From NCBI RefSeq assembly GCF_004216665.1, contig NZ_SGWY01000002.1, positions 472,685 through 536,684 on the forward strand: a DNA stretch of 64,000 bases. Direction: 5' to 3'. Positions 40,519-48,453 of the stretch are shown here, piece after piece; positions within the stretch are counted from its first letter, which is position 1; the number at the start of each line of letters is the position of its first letter. The position numbers and the translations under genes were made by a program. The notes below the pieces were generated by a model. It saw only the letters and a program-made list of their open reading frames with translations, was not told where the DNA came from and did no database searches. This DNA is from Agromyces ramosus. GTDB taxonomy: Bacteria > Actinomycetota > Actinomycetes > Actinomycetales > Microbacteriaceae.

Positions 40519-41526
40519 TCAGCCCAGGGCGGTGCCGTGCGCCGCGAACGGCTCGATGCGCGCGATCTCGTCGTCGTCGAGCGGCGCCGCGTCGAGCGCG
40601 GCGACGTTCTGCTCGAGCTGTGCCACGCTCGATGCGCCGATGAGGGCGCTCGCCACCAGCGGCTCACGGAGGACCCACGACAGGGCGAGCTGCGCGATGC
40701 TCTGGCCGCGCTCCTTCGCGATGGCGTCGAGTCCGCGCATCCGCTCGAGGTACTCGGCGCTGATCTCCTCGGGCGAGAGGAATCGGCTCGTCGCTGCGCG
40801 CGAGTCCGCCGGCACGTCGCCCGACAGGTACCGGTCGGTCAACAGGCCCTGCGCGAGCGGCGAGAAGACGATGCTCGCCGCGCCGACCTCCTCGAGGACC
40901 GGGAACAGCCCGTCCTCGACGTGGCGGTCGAACATCGAGTACCGCGGCTGGTGGATGAGCAGCGGCACGCCCTCGGCTTCGAGCGCGGATGCCGCGGCGC
41001 GCGTCTGCTCGGGGTCGTAGTTCGAGATGCCCACGTACAGCGCTTTGCCCTGGCGCACGGCACTCGCGAGCGCCCCCATCGTCTCCTCGACGGGCGTCTC
41101 AGGGTCGGGCCGGTGCGAGTAGAAGATGTCGACGTATTCGAGTCCCAGGCGGCCGAGGCTCTGGTCGAGCGACGACAGCAGGTACTTGCGCGAGCCGAAG
41201 TCGCCGTACGGACCCGGCCACATGTCGTAGCCCGCCTTGGACGAGATGATGAGCTCGTCGCGGTAGGGCGCGAGGTCGGTCGCCAGCAGTCGCCCGAAGT
41301 TCTCCTCGGCGCTGCCCGCCGGCGGCCCGTAGTTGTTGGCGAGGTCGAAGTGCGTGATGCCCAGGTCGAACGCGCGCCGGACGATCGCACGCTGCGTGTC
41401 GAGCGGACGGTCGTGGCCGAAGTTGTGCCAGAGGCCCAGCGAGAGCGCGGGGAGCTTGAGGCCGCTTCTCCCGACGCGGTTGTAGCGCATGCGGTCGTAC
41501 CGTTCGGGAATCGCGACGAAAGTCAT
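40519..41526 (-). CDS. Aldo/keto reductase (YghZ/Kv-beta-like)
   Basis: 335 residues from ATG at 41526. NADPH-dependent reductase with a (beta/alpha)8 barrel. The catalytic tetrad is visible: Asp and Tyr in FDLANNYGPPAGSAEENFG, Lys in IISSKAGYDMWPGPYG and His in FYSHRPDPETP. The GYDMWPGPYG stretch is typical of E. coli YghZ, which reduces L-glyceraldehyde-3-phosphate and methylglyoxal. Divergent from msrA, with start codons only 17 nt apart and a shared promoter core, which suggests joint control of two stress-protective enzymes. Confidence 0.92.
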   Translation of the reverse strand: MTFVAIPERYDRMRYNRVGRSGLKLPALSLGLWHNFGHDRPLDTQRAIVRRAFDLGITHFDLANNYGPPAGSAEENFGRLLATDLAPYRDELIISSKAGYDMWPGPYGDFGSRKYLLSSLDQSLGRLGLEYVDIFYSHRPDPETPVEETMGALASAVRQGKALYVGISNYDPEQTRAAASALEAEGVPLLIHQPRYSMFDRHVEDGLFPVLEEVGAASIVFSPLAQGLLTDRYLSGDVPADSRAATSRFLSPEEISAEYLERMRGLDAIAKERGQSIAQLALSWVLREPLVASALIGASSVAQLEQNVAALDAAPLDDDEIARIEPFAAHGTALG

Positions 41527-41531
41527 CCCGT

Positions 41532-41538
41532 TACTCTA
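41532..41538. promoter_or_regulatory. Symmetric bidirectional -10 core TACTCTA
   Basis: Plus strand TACTCT (41532-41537) and minus strand TAGAGT (41538-41533) overlap. Each ends 6 nt before an ATG, 41544 on plus and 41526 on minus, predicting two leaderless transcripts from one core. Confidence 0.6.
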
Positions 41539-41543
41539 TGGCG

Positions 41544-42068
41544 ATGGAAAGCTACGTTCTCGCCGGCGGCTGCTTCTGGTGCCTCGACGCCGTCTACCGC
41601 ACTCTCCGGGGCGTCGACGACGTCGTGTCGGGATACACCGGCGGCACCGCGCCCGACCCGAGCTACGAGGCCGTGTGCACCGGAAGCACCGGCCACGCCG
41701 AGGCCGTGCGTGTCGACTTCGACCCCGACGTCATCCCGCGCGAGGTGATCCTCGACGTCTTCTTCACGTTGCACGATCCCACCCAGCTGAATCGACAGGG
41801 GGCGGATGTCGGCACGCAGTACCGGTCGGCGATGTTCTTCGCCGACGACGACCAGCGTGCGGCCTTCGAGGCGGCGCGTGAACGGGCCGCCGACTGGTGG
41901 CCCGGCGACGTCGTGACCACCATCGAACCGCTCGGCGACTTCTTCCGCGCCGAGGAGTACCACCAGGACTTCTTCGCGAAGAACCCGGGGCAGGGGTACT
42001 GCCTCGCGGTCGCGCTGCCGAAGGTGAACAAGATCCGGCGGTCGTACGCCGACTACGTCCTCACCTGA
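41544..42068 (+). CDS. msrA: Peptide methionine (S)-S-oxide reductase MsrA
   Basis: 174 residues. Repairs oxidised methionine; the catalytic cysteine lies in GGCFWCLD at residues 8-15. GYTGGTAPDPSYE and the C-terminal GYCLAV segment are family features. The frame also has an ATG at 41538, but that codon overlaps the last base of the minus-strand -10 box. The ATG at 41544 sits exactly 6 nt after the plus-strand -10 box, so 41544 was chosen. Divergent from the aldo/keto reductase. Confidence 0.95.
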   Translation: MESYVLAGGCFWCLDAVYRTLRGVDDVVSGYTGGTAPDPSYEAVCTGSTGHAEAVRVDFDPDVIPREVILDVFFTLHDPTQLNRQGADVGTQYRSAMFFADDDQRAAFEAARERAADWWPGDVVTTIEPLGDFFRAEEYHQDFFAKNPGQGYCLAVALPKVNKIRRSYADYVLT

Positions 42069-42085
42069 TCGACTCGTCCTCGACA

Positions 42086-42119
42086 ACGCCCCCGTGCCGG
42101 ACGCCGCGCACGGGGGCGT
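42086..42119. terminator. Strong hairpin downstream of msrA
   Basis: Perfect 12-bp arms ACGCCCCCGTGC (42086-42097) and GCACGGGGGCGT (42108-42119) around a 10-nt loop, 18 bases after the msrA stop. No T-tract. Confidence 0.7.
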
Positions 42120-42165
42120 CCTCGTGCGCTTCGTGCCGCCCGCCCGCCGGTGATGCTGGTGCGAC

Positions 42166-42210
42166 GCGGCATCCGGGGCATGGTCAGGCACGAGCAGCCC
42201 CGGATGCCGC
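42166..42210. repeat. 14-bp inverted repeat upstream of the SSB-like gene
   Basis: Arms GCGGCATCCGGGGC (42166-42179) and GCCCCGGATGCCGC (42197-42210) are perfect complements around a 17-nt loop. They end 42 bases before the SSB start and contain the word CGGCATCC that is frequent across the window. It could be a leader hairpin or an operator. Confidence 0.7.
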
Positions 42211-42252
42211 GAGCCGCCGATCCGCGGTGGCGCAGACCGAGGAGCACAGACA

Positions 42253-42795
42253 ATGACCGACAGCATCACCGTCACCGGGGTCGTGGGCAGCGACCCGCGC
42301 ATGCACGTCACCACGCAGGGTCTCGCGATCACCTCGTTCCGCCTGGCCTCGACCCGGCGGTACTTCGATCGCACGAAGGGCTCGTGGGAGGACGGCGAGA
42401 CCAACTGGTACACCGTCTCCGGCTTCCGCCAGCTCGCGCAGAACACCGCGGTCTCCGTCCACCGAGGCGATCGCGTCGTCGTCCAGGGCCGACTCCGCCT
42501 CCGGGCATGGGAGAGCGGGGAGAAGTCCGGCACGGCGATCGAGATCGAGGCCGACTCGATCGGGCACGACTTGGCCTGGGGCACGACGACCCTCATCAAG
42601 GTGCGACGCGAGAGCGCGACCGAGCCCGACCGGCCCGCCACCGGCTCCGACGCGGGCGGATGGCCGGGGGTCGCGTCGAGCTCGGAGGCCGTCGAAACGA
42701 TCGACGGAGACGACGCGCCAGGGCTCGACGAGGCCGCGGCAGGTGAGTCCGACCTGTCCGGCATCGACGATGCGCAGCTCGCGGCAGCCGGTTGA
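42253..42795 (+). CDS. ssb: Single-stranded DNA-binding protein paralogue
   Basis: 180 residues from ATG at 42253. N-terminal OB fold (1-110) with the SSB pattern SITVTGVVGSDPRMHVTTQG, ASTRRYFDRTKGSW and NTAVSVHRGDRVVVQGRL. The C-terminal 60 residues are acidic but end DDAQLAAAG. They lack the DDDIPF-type tip through which the main SSB recruits replication and repair proteins. This makes it a second, accessory SSB rather than the essential one usually found beside rpsF/rpsR. Confidence 0.88.
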   Translation: MTDSITVTGVVGSDPRMHVTTQGLAITSFRLASTRRYFDRTKGSWEDGETNWYTVSGFRQLAQNTAVSVHRGDRVVVQGRLRLRAWESGEKSGTAIEIEADSIGHDLAWGTTTLIKVRRESATEPDRPATGSDAGGWPGVASSSEAVETIDGDDAPGLDEAAAGESDLSGIDDAQLAAAG

Positions 42796-42838
42796 GCGAG
42801 CCGGCCCGGCCGCCCGGACGAGCGCGGTGCCCACCGCA

Positions 42839-42844
42839 TAGACT
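42839..42844 (+). promoter_or_regulatory. -10 box TAGACT for the 42910 lipoprotein gene
   Basis: TAGACT predicts a transcription start near 42851, directly before the direct repeats at 42853 and 42880; the leader would be about 59 nt. Confidence 0.45.
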
Positions 42845-42852
42845 CGGCTCGG

Positions 42853-42899
42853 GCGGTCGCCGCCGCCGGAACGACGCCGGCGGTCGCCGCCACCGGAAC
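42853..42899 (+). repeat. Two 20-bp direct repeats in the leader of the lipoprotein gene
   Basis: Copies at 42853-42872 and 42880-42899 begin GCGGTCGCCGCC and end CCGGAAC; they differ at one base. Period 27 bp. Confidence 0.8.
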
Positions 42900-42909
42900 A
42901 AGGGGAGCG

Positions 42910-43425
42910 ATGGCACGGCGTCTCGACATCACCGCGGTCCTGGCGTTCGCCGGGGCCGCGCTCATCGTCGGCCTCGCCGGATGCACCGCCGCGCCGCCAC
43001 CGGTGACATCGACCGGGCCCTCCACCCCGCCCGCCGCCACCACGGCGCCGACCGCGCCGACCGGCACGGCGCCGGCCGCCGAGGATGCTGCGCCCACCCT
43101 GCGTCCCGACCTCCCGACATCCGAGAACCTCCAGTTCTTCGACGCCGTGAACCTCGGCGTCGTGGCGGCGAACGGCTCTGCGGGCGGGCGCGACTTCATC
43201 GATGCGCTCGTGGCTGCGGGCTTCGACAAGTCGAAGATGGAGGTCACGGCCGATCGCACCACGGTCGACCTGCAGGCGGACTCGGTGCAGTTCGCGGTGC
43301 TGTTCGGCGGCGAGTGCCTCGTCGGCCAGTACGGACCGGCGTCCGGCGGCTACCACAGCGCGGTGCGGCCGGCGCTCGGCACCGGCGGCTGTCTCGTCGG
43401 CGAGACGCGACCCATAGACTGGTAG
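42910..43425 (+). CDS. Secreted lipoprotein of unknown function
   Basis: 171 residues from ATG at 42910, with GGGGAG upstream. A signal peptide of about 24 residues ends in the lipobox LAGC, so the mature protein is anchored outside the membrane by its N-terminal cysteine. A Pro/Thr-rich linker (27-60) leads to a small domain of about 100 residues. It contains two more cysteines (GGECLVGQYG and GTGGCLVGET) that may form a disulfide. The family resembles actinobacterial DUF6993-type proteins, but I am not certain. Confidence 0.75.
   Translation: MARRLDITAVLAFAGAALIVGLAGCTAAPPPVTSTGPSTPPAATTAPTAPTGTAPAAEDAAPTLRPDLPTSENLQFFDAVNLGVVAANGSAGGRDFIDALVAAGFDKSKMEVTADRTTVDLQADSVQFAVLFGGECLVGQYGPASGGYHSAVRPALGTGGCLVGETRPIDW
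43415..43420 (+). promoter_or_regulatory. -10 box TAGACT for ettA
   Basis: TAGACT inside the last codons of the lipoprotein gene ends 10 nt before the ettA ATG, predicting a leader of only a few bases. Confidence 0.4.
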
Positions 43426-43430
43426 GCGAC

Positions 43431-45113
43431 ATGGCGGATTACATTTACTCGATGGTGCGCGCCCGCAAGGCGGTCGGCGACAAGGTCATCCTCGATGACG
43501 TGACGATGGCGTTCCTCCCCGGAGCGAAGATCGGCGTCGTCGGACCCAACGGTGCGGGCAAGTCCACGATCCTCAAGATCATGGCCGGCCTGGATCAGCC
43601 CTCCAACGGCGAGGCGCGGCTCACTCCCGGTTACTCGGTCGGCATCCTGATGCAGGAGCCGGTGCTCGACGAGACGAAGACCGTGCTCGAGAACGTGCAG
43701 GAGGGCGTCGGTCCGATCAAGGCGAAGCTCGACCGGTTCAACGAGATCTCACTCGCGATGGCCGAGCCCGACGCCGACTTCGACGCGCTGCTCGCCGAGA
43801 TGGGCACCCTGCAGGAGGCCATCGACACGGCCGACGCGTGGGACCTCGACTCGCAGCTCGACCAGGCGATGGACGCGCTGCGCTGCCCTCCGGGCGACGA
43901 GCAGGTGTCGGTGCTGTCGGGCGGTGAGAAGCGCCGCGTCGCGCTCTGCAAGCTCCTGCTGCAGAAGCCCGACCTGCTCCTGCTCGACGAGCCGACCAAC
44001 CACCTCGACGCCGAGAGCGTGCTCTGGCTCGAGCAGCATCTCGCGAAGTACCCCGGCGCCGTGCTCGCCGTGACCCACGACCGGTACTTCCTCGACCACG
44101 TGGCCGAGTGGATCTGCGAGGTCGACCGCGGTCGCCTCTACCCGTACGAGGGCAACTACTCCACCTACCTCGAGAAGAAGCAGGAGCGGCTCACCGTCCA
44201 GGGCAAGAAGGACGCGAAGCTCGCCAAGCGTCTCGCCGACGAACTCGACTGGGTGCGCTCCAACGCCAAGGGCCGCCAGGCGAAGTCGAAGGCGCGCCTT
44301 GCGCGCTACGAGGAGATGGCGGCCGAGGCCGATCGCACGCGCAAGCTCGACTTCGAGGAGATCCAGATCCCGCCGGGCCCGCGCCTCGGCGACATCGTGC
44401 TCGAGGCGAAGAAGCTCAAGAAGGGCTTCGGCGACCGGGTGCTCATCGAGGGCCTCAGCTTCACGCTTCCCCGGAACGGCATCGTCGGCATCATCGGTCC
44501 CAACGGCGTCGGCAAGACCACGCTGTTCAAGACGATCGTCGGCCTCGAGCCGCTCGACGACGGCGAGCTGAAGGTCGGCGAGACCGTCAAGATCTCGTAC
44601 GTCGACCAGTCGCGTGGCGGCATCGACCCGAACAAGACCCTCTGGGAGGTCGTGTCCGACGGGCTCGACTACATCCAGGTCGGCAAGACCGAGGTGCCCA
44701 GCCGCGCGTACGTCTCGACGTTCGGCTTCAAGGGTCCCGATCAGCAGAAGCGGGCGGGCATCCTGTCCGGCGGTGAGCGCAACCGCCTGAACCTCGCGCT
44801 CACGCTCAAGCAGGGCGGCAACCTCCTCCTCCTCGACGAGCCCACCAACGACCTCGATGTCGAGACGCTCTCCAGCCTCGAGAACGCGCTCCTCGAGTTC
44901 CCCGGCTGTGCGGTGGTCATCACCCACGACCGGTGGTTCCTCGACCGCATCGCGACCCACATCCTCGCCTACGAAGGCACCGACGACAATCCGTCGTACT
45001 GGCACTGGTTCGAGGGCAACTTCGAGGCGTACGAGGCGAACAAGATCGAACGGCTCGGTCCCGAGGCCGCGAAGCCGCATCGCTCCGCCTACCGCAAGCT
45101 CACGAGGCACTGA
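43431..45113 (+). CDS. ettA: ABC-F ATPase, energy-dependent translational throttle EttA
   Basis: 560 residues from ATG at 43431. Two ABC ATPase domains without membrane segments. Walker A motifs are GPNGAGKST and GPNGVGKTT, signatures LSGGEKRRVALC and LSGGERNRLNLAL, and Walker B regions LLLDEPTNHLD and LLLDEPTNDLD. The EttA-type arm subdomain lies between residues about 95 and 140, and the linker with many Lys/Arg between the domains is present. EttA binds the ribosomal E site and responds to ATP/ADP. The open frame extends upstream to 42792 through the lipoprotein gene, which is a shadow. Its stop overlaps the next ATG. Confidence 0.95.
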   Translation: MADYIYSMVRARKAVGDKVILDDVTMAFLPGAKIGVVGPNGAGKSTILKIMAGLDQPSNGEARLTPGYSVGILMQEPVLDETKTVLENVQEGVGPIKAKLDRFNEISLAMAEPDADFDALLAEMGTLQEAIDTADAWDLDSQLDQAMDALRCPPGDEQVSVLSGGEKRRVALCKLLLQKPDLLLLDEPTNHLDAESVLWLEQHLAKYPGAVLAVTHDRYFLDHVAEWICEVDRGRLYPYEGNYSTYLEKKQERLTVQGKKDAKLAKRLADELDWVRSNAKGRQAKSKARLARYEEMAAEADRTRKLDFEEIQIPPGPRLGDIVLEAKKLKKGFGDRVLIEGLSFTLPRNGIVGIIGPNGVGKTTLFKTIVGLEPLDDGELKVGETVKISYVDQSRGGIDPNKTLWEVVSDGLDYIQVGKTEVPSRAYVSTFGFKGPDQQKRAGILSGGERNRLNLALTLKQGGNLLLLDEPTNDLDVETLSSLENALLEFPGCAVVITHDRWFLDRIATHILAYEGTDDNPSYWHWFEGNFEAYEANKIERLGPEAAKPHRSAYRKLTRH

Positions 45114-45589
45114 TGCGCCTGCACGTGCCCACGCCGCTGCGGTGGTCCGACCTCGACGCCTACGGTCACGTGAACAACGCCAGGATGCTGAGCCTCCTCG
45201 AGGAGGCTCGCATCCAGGCGTTCTGGGTCAGCACCGACACGTCCGAGCACGCCGTCGGCGCGTCCACCGCGGTCATCGACGCGACGCCGGGCGCCAGCAC
45301 GATCACGCTCATCGCACGGCAGGAGGTCGAGTACCTCGCCCCGATCCCGTACCAGCGCCAGCCGCTCGACATCGAGCTCTGGATCGGCTACATGGGCGGC
45401 GCGAGCCTCGACGTCTGCTACGAGGTGTACTCGCCGGTCGGCGTGGAGCCGCGCGCCCTCTACACGCGTGCGGTCACCACGATCGTGCTCGCCGACACCG
45501 CAACCGAGCGGCCGCGCCGCATCGACGAGCGGGAACGGGCTGCGTGGGAGCCGTACCTCGGCGAGTCGCTCACCTTCCGTCGCCGCTGA
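45113..45589 (+). CDS. Acyl-CoA thioesterase, hot-dog fold (YbgC/4HBT type)
   Basis: 158 residues from ATG at 45113, overlapping the ettA stop (TGATG). The 4-hydroxybenzoyl-CoA thioesterase motif WSDLDAYGHVNNARML lies at residues 11-26, with the catalytic Asp. A helix (LSLLEEARIQAFW) and the conserved beta strand VEYLAPIPYQRQPLDIEL follow. Hydrolyses acyl-CoA esters; substrate range unknown. Co-transcribed with ettA, a linkage without an obvious functional reason. Confidence 0.88.
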   Translation: MRLHVPTPLRWSDLDAYGHVNNARMLSLLEEARIQAFWVSTDTSEHAVGASTAVIDATPGASTITLIARQEVEYLAPIPYQRQPLDIELWIGYMGGASLDVCYEVYSPVGVEPRALYTRAVTTIVLADTATERPRRIDERERAAWEPYLGESLTFRRR

Positions 45590-45610
45590 GCGCGGTGCGG
45601 CCGGGAGGCC

Positions 45611-46135
45611 TCAGGGCTCGAGCGGTTCGTCGCTGAACGACCCCTCCCACACGGCGCGGCTTCCGGACTCGCCGATCTGCACGATCGTCCAGGTCGCACC
45701 GGCGGTCACGGCGACCGCAGCGAGGGTGAGCACGATGCCGACGGCTATCCGGAGCCCACGGGCGGGGCGACGCGGCTCGGCGCCCTCCCCGGTGCGTCGC
45801 CGCGCGACGAGTTCGAGCACCGCCCATGCGGACACGAGTACGGCGACCACGAGCAGCGCGATCAGCCACGGGATGATGTCCTCGCCCTTGGCCGTGTGCT
45901 CCTGGATGAGCGGTGCCGGCGGCACCCGCATCTCCAGCCACTTGCCGGCCTCGATCGTGATCAGGCCGAGCGGCAGCAGCACGGCCGCGGCGATGAGCAC
46001 GGGCACCCAGAGCACGCGTCGGGCTGCGGGCCACGCCGCGACGGCGATCAGCGCGAGGCCGACGAGGGGTGTCAGCACGATCACCGCGTGCACGAGCAGC
46101 ACGTGCAGTGGCAGCCCACTGAACGAGTAGCCCAT
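45611..46135 (-). CDS. DUF2231-type four-helix membrane protein
   Basis: 174 residues from ATG at 46135. Four hydrophobic segments (about 8-34, 40-60, 85-108, 125-150). The opening GLPLHVLLVHAVIVLTPLVG is the DUF2231 hallmark, with histidines that could bind metal or haem. It starts 3 bases after the Rieske gene stop and is its operon partner; a membrane redox pair is inferred. Confidence 0.82.
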   Translation of the reverse strand: MGYSFSGLPLHVLLVHAVIVLTPLVGLALIAVAAWPAARRVLWVPVLIAAAVLLPLGLITIEAGKWLEMRVPPAPLIQEHTAKGEDIIPWLIALLVVAVLVSAWAVLELVARRRTGEGAEPRRPARGLRIAVGIVLTLAAVAVTAGATWTIVQIGESGSRAVWEGSFSDEPLEP

Positions 46136-46138
46136 GGC

Positions 46139-46633
46139 TCAGGACGTCGCGACGATGCGGTCGCCGGACACGGCGACCGAAATGGCCGACAGGGGCTCGA
46201 GCGCAGGGCCGTTCAGCACGTCGCCCGTCGCCGCGTCGTACCTCGAACCGTGGCACGGGCAGTCGAACTCGTTTCCCGCGGCGACGACGACGCACTGCTG
46301 GTGGGTGCAGATCGCGCTGAACGCGACGACCTGACCAGCCGTCGGCTGCGCGACGAGCGCGGGGGCACCGTTGATCGTGGCGTCGATGCTGCCGCCGACG
46401 GGCACGTCCGCGAGCGCGGCGATGTCCTCGCCGACGGGCGGCGCGTCGGGGGCCGCGGTCAGCTGCCCGGTCGTCGGCTCGTCGCTGACGGTCGGCGAGG
46501 GCGTCGTCGTCGGGGAGGCCGATCCGGTCGGCGCATCCGCGGCGCATCCGGCGAGTGCGAGCGCGCTGCCCACGGCGCCCGCCGAGCCGAGCGTCAGGAC
46601 GGTGCGTCGGGTGAGGTCTGTCGGGTCCGTCAT
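46139..46633 (-). CDS. Tat-exported Rieske [2Fe-2S] lipoprotein
   Basis: 164 residues from ATG at 46633 (AAGGAG upstream). TRRTVLTLG is a twin-arginine signal and LAGC a lipobox, so the folded cluster protein is exported and lipid-anchored. After a Ser/Thr/Pro linker the Rieske domain carries CTHQQC and CPCHGSRYD, both cluster-binding motifs complete. Electron transfer on the outer side of the membrane is expected; the partner may be the DUF2231 protein encoded next. It is not the QcrA subunit of the bc1 complex, which is larger and has several membrane spans. Confidence 0.9.
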   Translation of the reverse strand: MTDPTDLTRRTVLTLGSAGAVGSALALAGCAADAPTGSASPTTTPSPTVSDEPTTGQLTAAPDAPPVGEDIAALADVPVGGSIDATINGAPALVAQPTAGQVVAFSAICTHQQCVVVAAGNEFDCPCHGSRYDAATGDVLNGPALEPLSAISVAVSGDRIVATS

Positions 46634-46791
46634 CGCTGAGCTCCTTCGTTCGTCGCTCGCGCCGTGTGCGCCAGTTTCCCCATTCTGGATGCATCGGGCG
46701 CGTGGATGCGGCATCCCACAGGTTCATCCGGTCGAATGGACCTGCCGAGGATCGCCGGTACTGGAGAACACGAGATCCGGACGCGTTCGGT

Positions 46792-47673
46792 TCAGTCGGA
46801 TGCCTCGTCGTGGGGGACGCGGACCATCCCCTCCTGTGCCACGCTCGCCACGAGCACGCCCTCGCGGGTGTAGATGCGTCCGAGGGAGAGCCCGCGGCCG
46901 CCGCTCGCGGACGGCGACTCCTGCACGTAGAGCAGCCACTCGTCGACCCGCGCATCGCGGTGCCACCACATGGCGTGGTCGAGGCTCGCCACCTTGAGGC
47001 CGGGCGTCGCCCACGCGATGCCGTGGGCGCGCAGCACCGGTTCGAGGATCGAGTAGTCGCTCGCGTAGGCGAGCGCGGCACGGTGCTGCTTCGGGTCGTC
47101 GGGCAGCCGGCCGAACGCCTTCATCCAGACGGCCTGGCGCGGCACGCGTTCGCCCTCGACGCTGAGGTACACGGGCGAGGGGATGTGCCGCACGTCGAAC
47201 GCGCGCTCACTCGACCAGTAGCGCGCCACGTCGTGCTCGATGTGGCCGAGCACGTCGGCCGTCGACGGGAGCGACTCGGGGTCGGGCAGGTCGGTCGGCA
47301 TGTCGACCTGGTGCTCGATTCCCTCGTCGTGCGTCTGGAACGAGGCGATGAGCGACAGGATCGGCTCGCCGTGCTGGTACGCCTGCGTGCGCCGGGTCGA
47401 GAACGACCGCCCGTCGTGGATGCGGTCGACGGAGAACGTGATCGGGTGCTGCACGTCGCCGGGCCGGAGGAAGTACCCGTGCATCGAGTGGATGGTGCGG
47501 TCGGCCGGCACGGTGTGCATGGCGGCGACGATCGACTGTGCGAGCACCTGCCCGCCGAAGACGCGGCCGAGCGGCATCCATTGCGACGGCCCCGTGAAGA
47601 TGTCCTCCGTGGTGCGAGCGCCGGTGTCGGTGAGGTGCAGGGTGCTCAGCAGGCCGTCGATGGGACCGTTCAT
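46792..47673 (-). CDS. tesB: Acyl-CoA thioesterase II TesB
   Basis: 293 residues from ATG at 47673 (GGAGGAACG upstream). Double hot-dog thioesterase cleaving medium and long acyl-CoA. Motifs MPLGRVFGGQVLAQ, HSMHGYFLRPGD and, near the end, ASLDHAMWWHRD with WLLYVQESPSA are typical, including the catalytic Asp in the second hot-dog. The frame continues upstream to 48405 through the divergent gene, which is a shadow. Confidence 0.95.
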   Translation of the reverse strand: MNGPIDGLLSTLHLTDTGARTTEDIFTGPSQWMPLGRVFGGQVLAQSIVAAMHTVPADRTIHSMHGYFLRPGDVQHPITFSVDRIHDGRSFSTRRTQAYQHGEPILSLIASFQTHDEGIEHQVDMPTDLPDPESLPSTADVLGHIEHDVARYWSSERAFDVRHIPSPVYLSVEGERVPRQAVWMKAFGRLPDDPKQHRAALAYASDYSILEPVLRAHGIAWATPGLKVASLDHAMWWHRDARVDEWLLYVQESPSASGGRGLSLGRIYTREGVLVASVAQEGMVRVPHDEASD

Positions 47674-47748
47674 CGTTCCTCCGTGTCGGTGGGCCCCGCC
47701 GCTGGATGTCGGCGGCAGCGGCCCGCCGGTGCGGCGGCGCTCCCTTGG

Positions 47749-47755
47749 TAGTTTA
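47749..47755. promoter_or_regulatory. Symmetric -10 core TAGTTTA between tesB and the 47764 gene
   Basis: Plus TAGTTT (47749-47754) ends 9 nt before the ATG at 47764. Minus TAAACT (47755-47750) would give tesB a leader of about 70 nt. It has the same overlapping layout as the cores at 14024 and 41532, but only the plus side is close to leaderless. Confidence 0.45.
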
Positions 47756-47763
47756 GACAGGAG

Positions 47764-48444
47764 ATGGTTCAACGACTCACGCTGGCCGACAGCCTTTCGC
47801 TCGGCGACCTGCACACCTACCTCCAGCGCGCCGGGCGCGTCGAAGACGGTTCGGTGCGGCTCATCGCGGGCTCCGGCATCCTGGCGGTCTACACGGCGAT
47901 CCTCTATCCCCGCGGCATCCTCGACGAGAGCCCCACCGTGCTCGGCCTGCGGACCTTCGAACTGCTCGACACCGAGGACTTCGACGCGGTCGTGCCCATG
48001 CGCTCGCTCGTCGAGCGCATCGTGCGCGCCCGGGCCGAGTTCGGCGACGACGACGAGTCCCGGCCCGTCAGCATGTCGCGACCGCCCGAGGTCAACACGG
48101 TCACCTGGGCGGGCATCTCCCCGCCGCGTGGCGGCTGGCGACCGCTGGGCGAGACGGATGCCGCGTCGCTCGAGTCCGCCGCTCGCGCCGGCATCGCCGA
48201 GGTCGCCGAGGCGATCCCCGCGGGCACGGGGGAGCAGCTCGTGCAGCGCGTGCGTTCCGAGGTGTGGGGGCGTGGGGTCCCCGAGCTCGAGTACGTGCCG
48301 ACGGGAGCGGCGTTCGCGGTCTACAGCCTCGGCTTCCTCGGCGACGATCCGGTGCGCCTCTTCGAGACGGGTCCGTGGACGCGCCTCTCGACGCGCCGCG
48401 GCCACGTGCTCGTGCGCCGCAGGTCGTGGACGCTCAAGGCATAG
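47764..48444 (+). CDS. Conserved hypothetical protein
   Basis: 226 residues from ATG at 47764 (AGGAG upstream). Soluble; alpha/beta pattern with LAVYTAILYPRGILDESPTVLG near residues 40-62 (hydrophobic core strand) and a C-terminal beta region (FAVYSLGFLGDDPVRLFETG). No catalytic motif and no family recognised; homologues may be restricted to actinobacteria. Convergent with the FAD dehydrogenase 9 bases downstream. Confidence 0.72.
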   Translation: MVQRLTLADSLSLGDLHTYLQRAGRVEDGSVRLIAGSGILAVYTAILYPRGILDESPTVLGLRTFELLDTEDFDAVVPMRSLVERIVRARAEFGDDDESRPVSMSRPPEVNTVTWAGISPPRGGWRPLGETDAASLESAARAGIAEVAEAIPAGTGEQLVQRVRSEVWGRGVPELEYVPTGAAFAVYSLGFLGDDPVRLFETGPWTRLSTRRGHVLVRRRSWTLKA

Positions 48445-48453
48445 GAGCGATCG

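Noticed and set aside
46634..46791. Possible small gene or RNA between the Rieske and tesB genes
   Set aside because: No conserved frame with a ribosome binding site; only short GGATGC/GCATCC palindromes are visible, which occur throughout the window.
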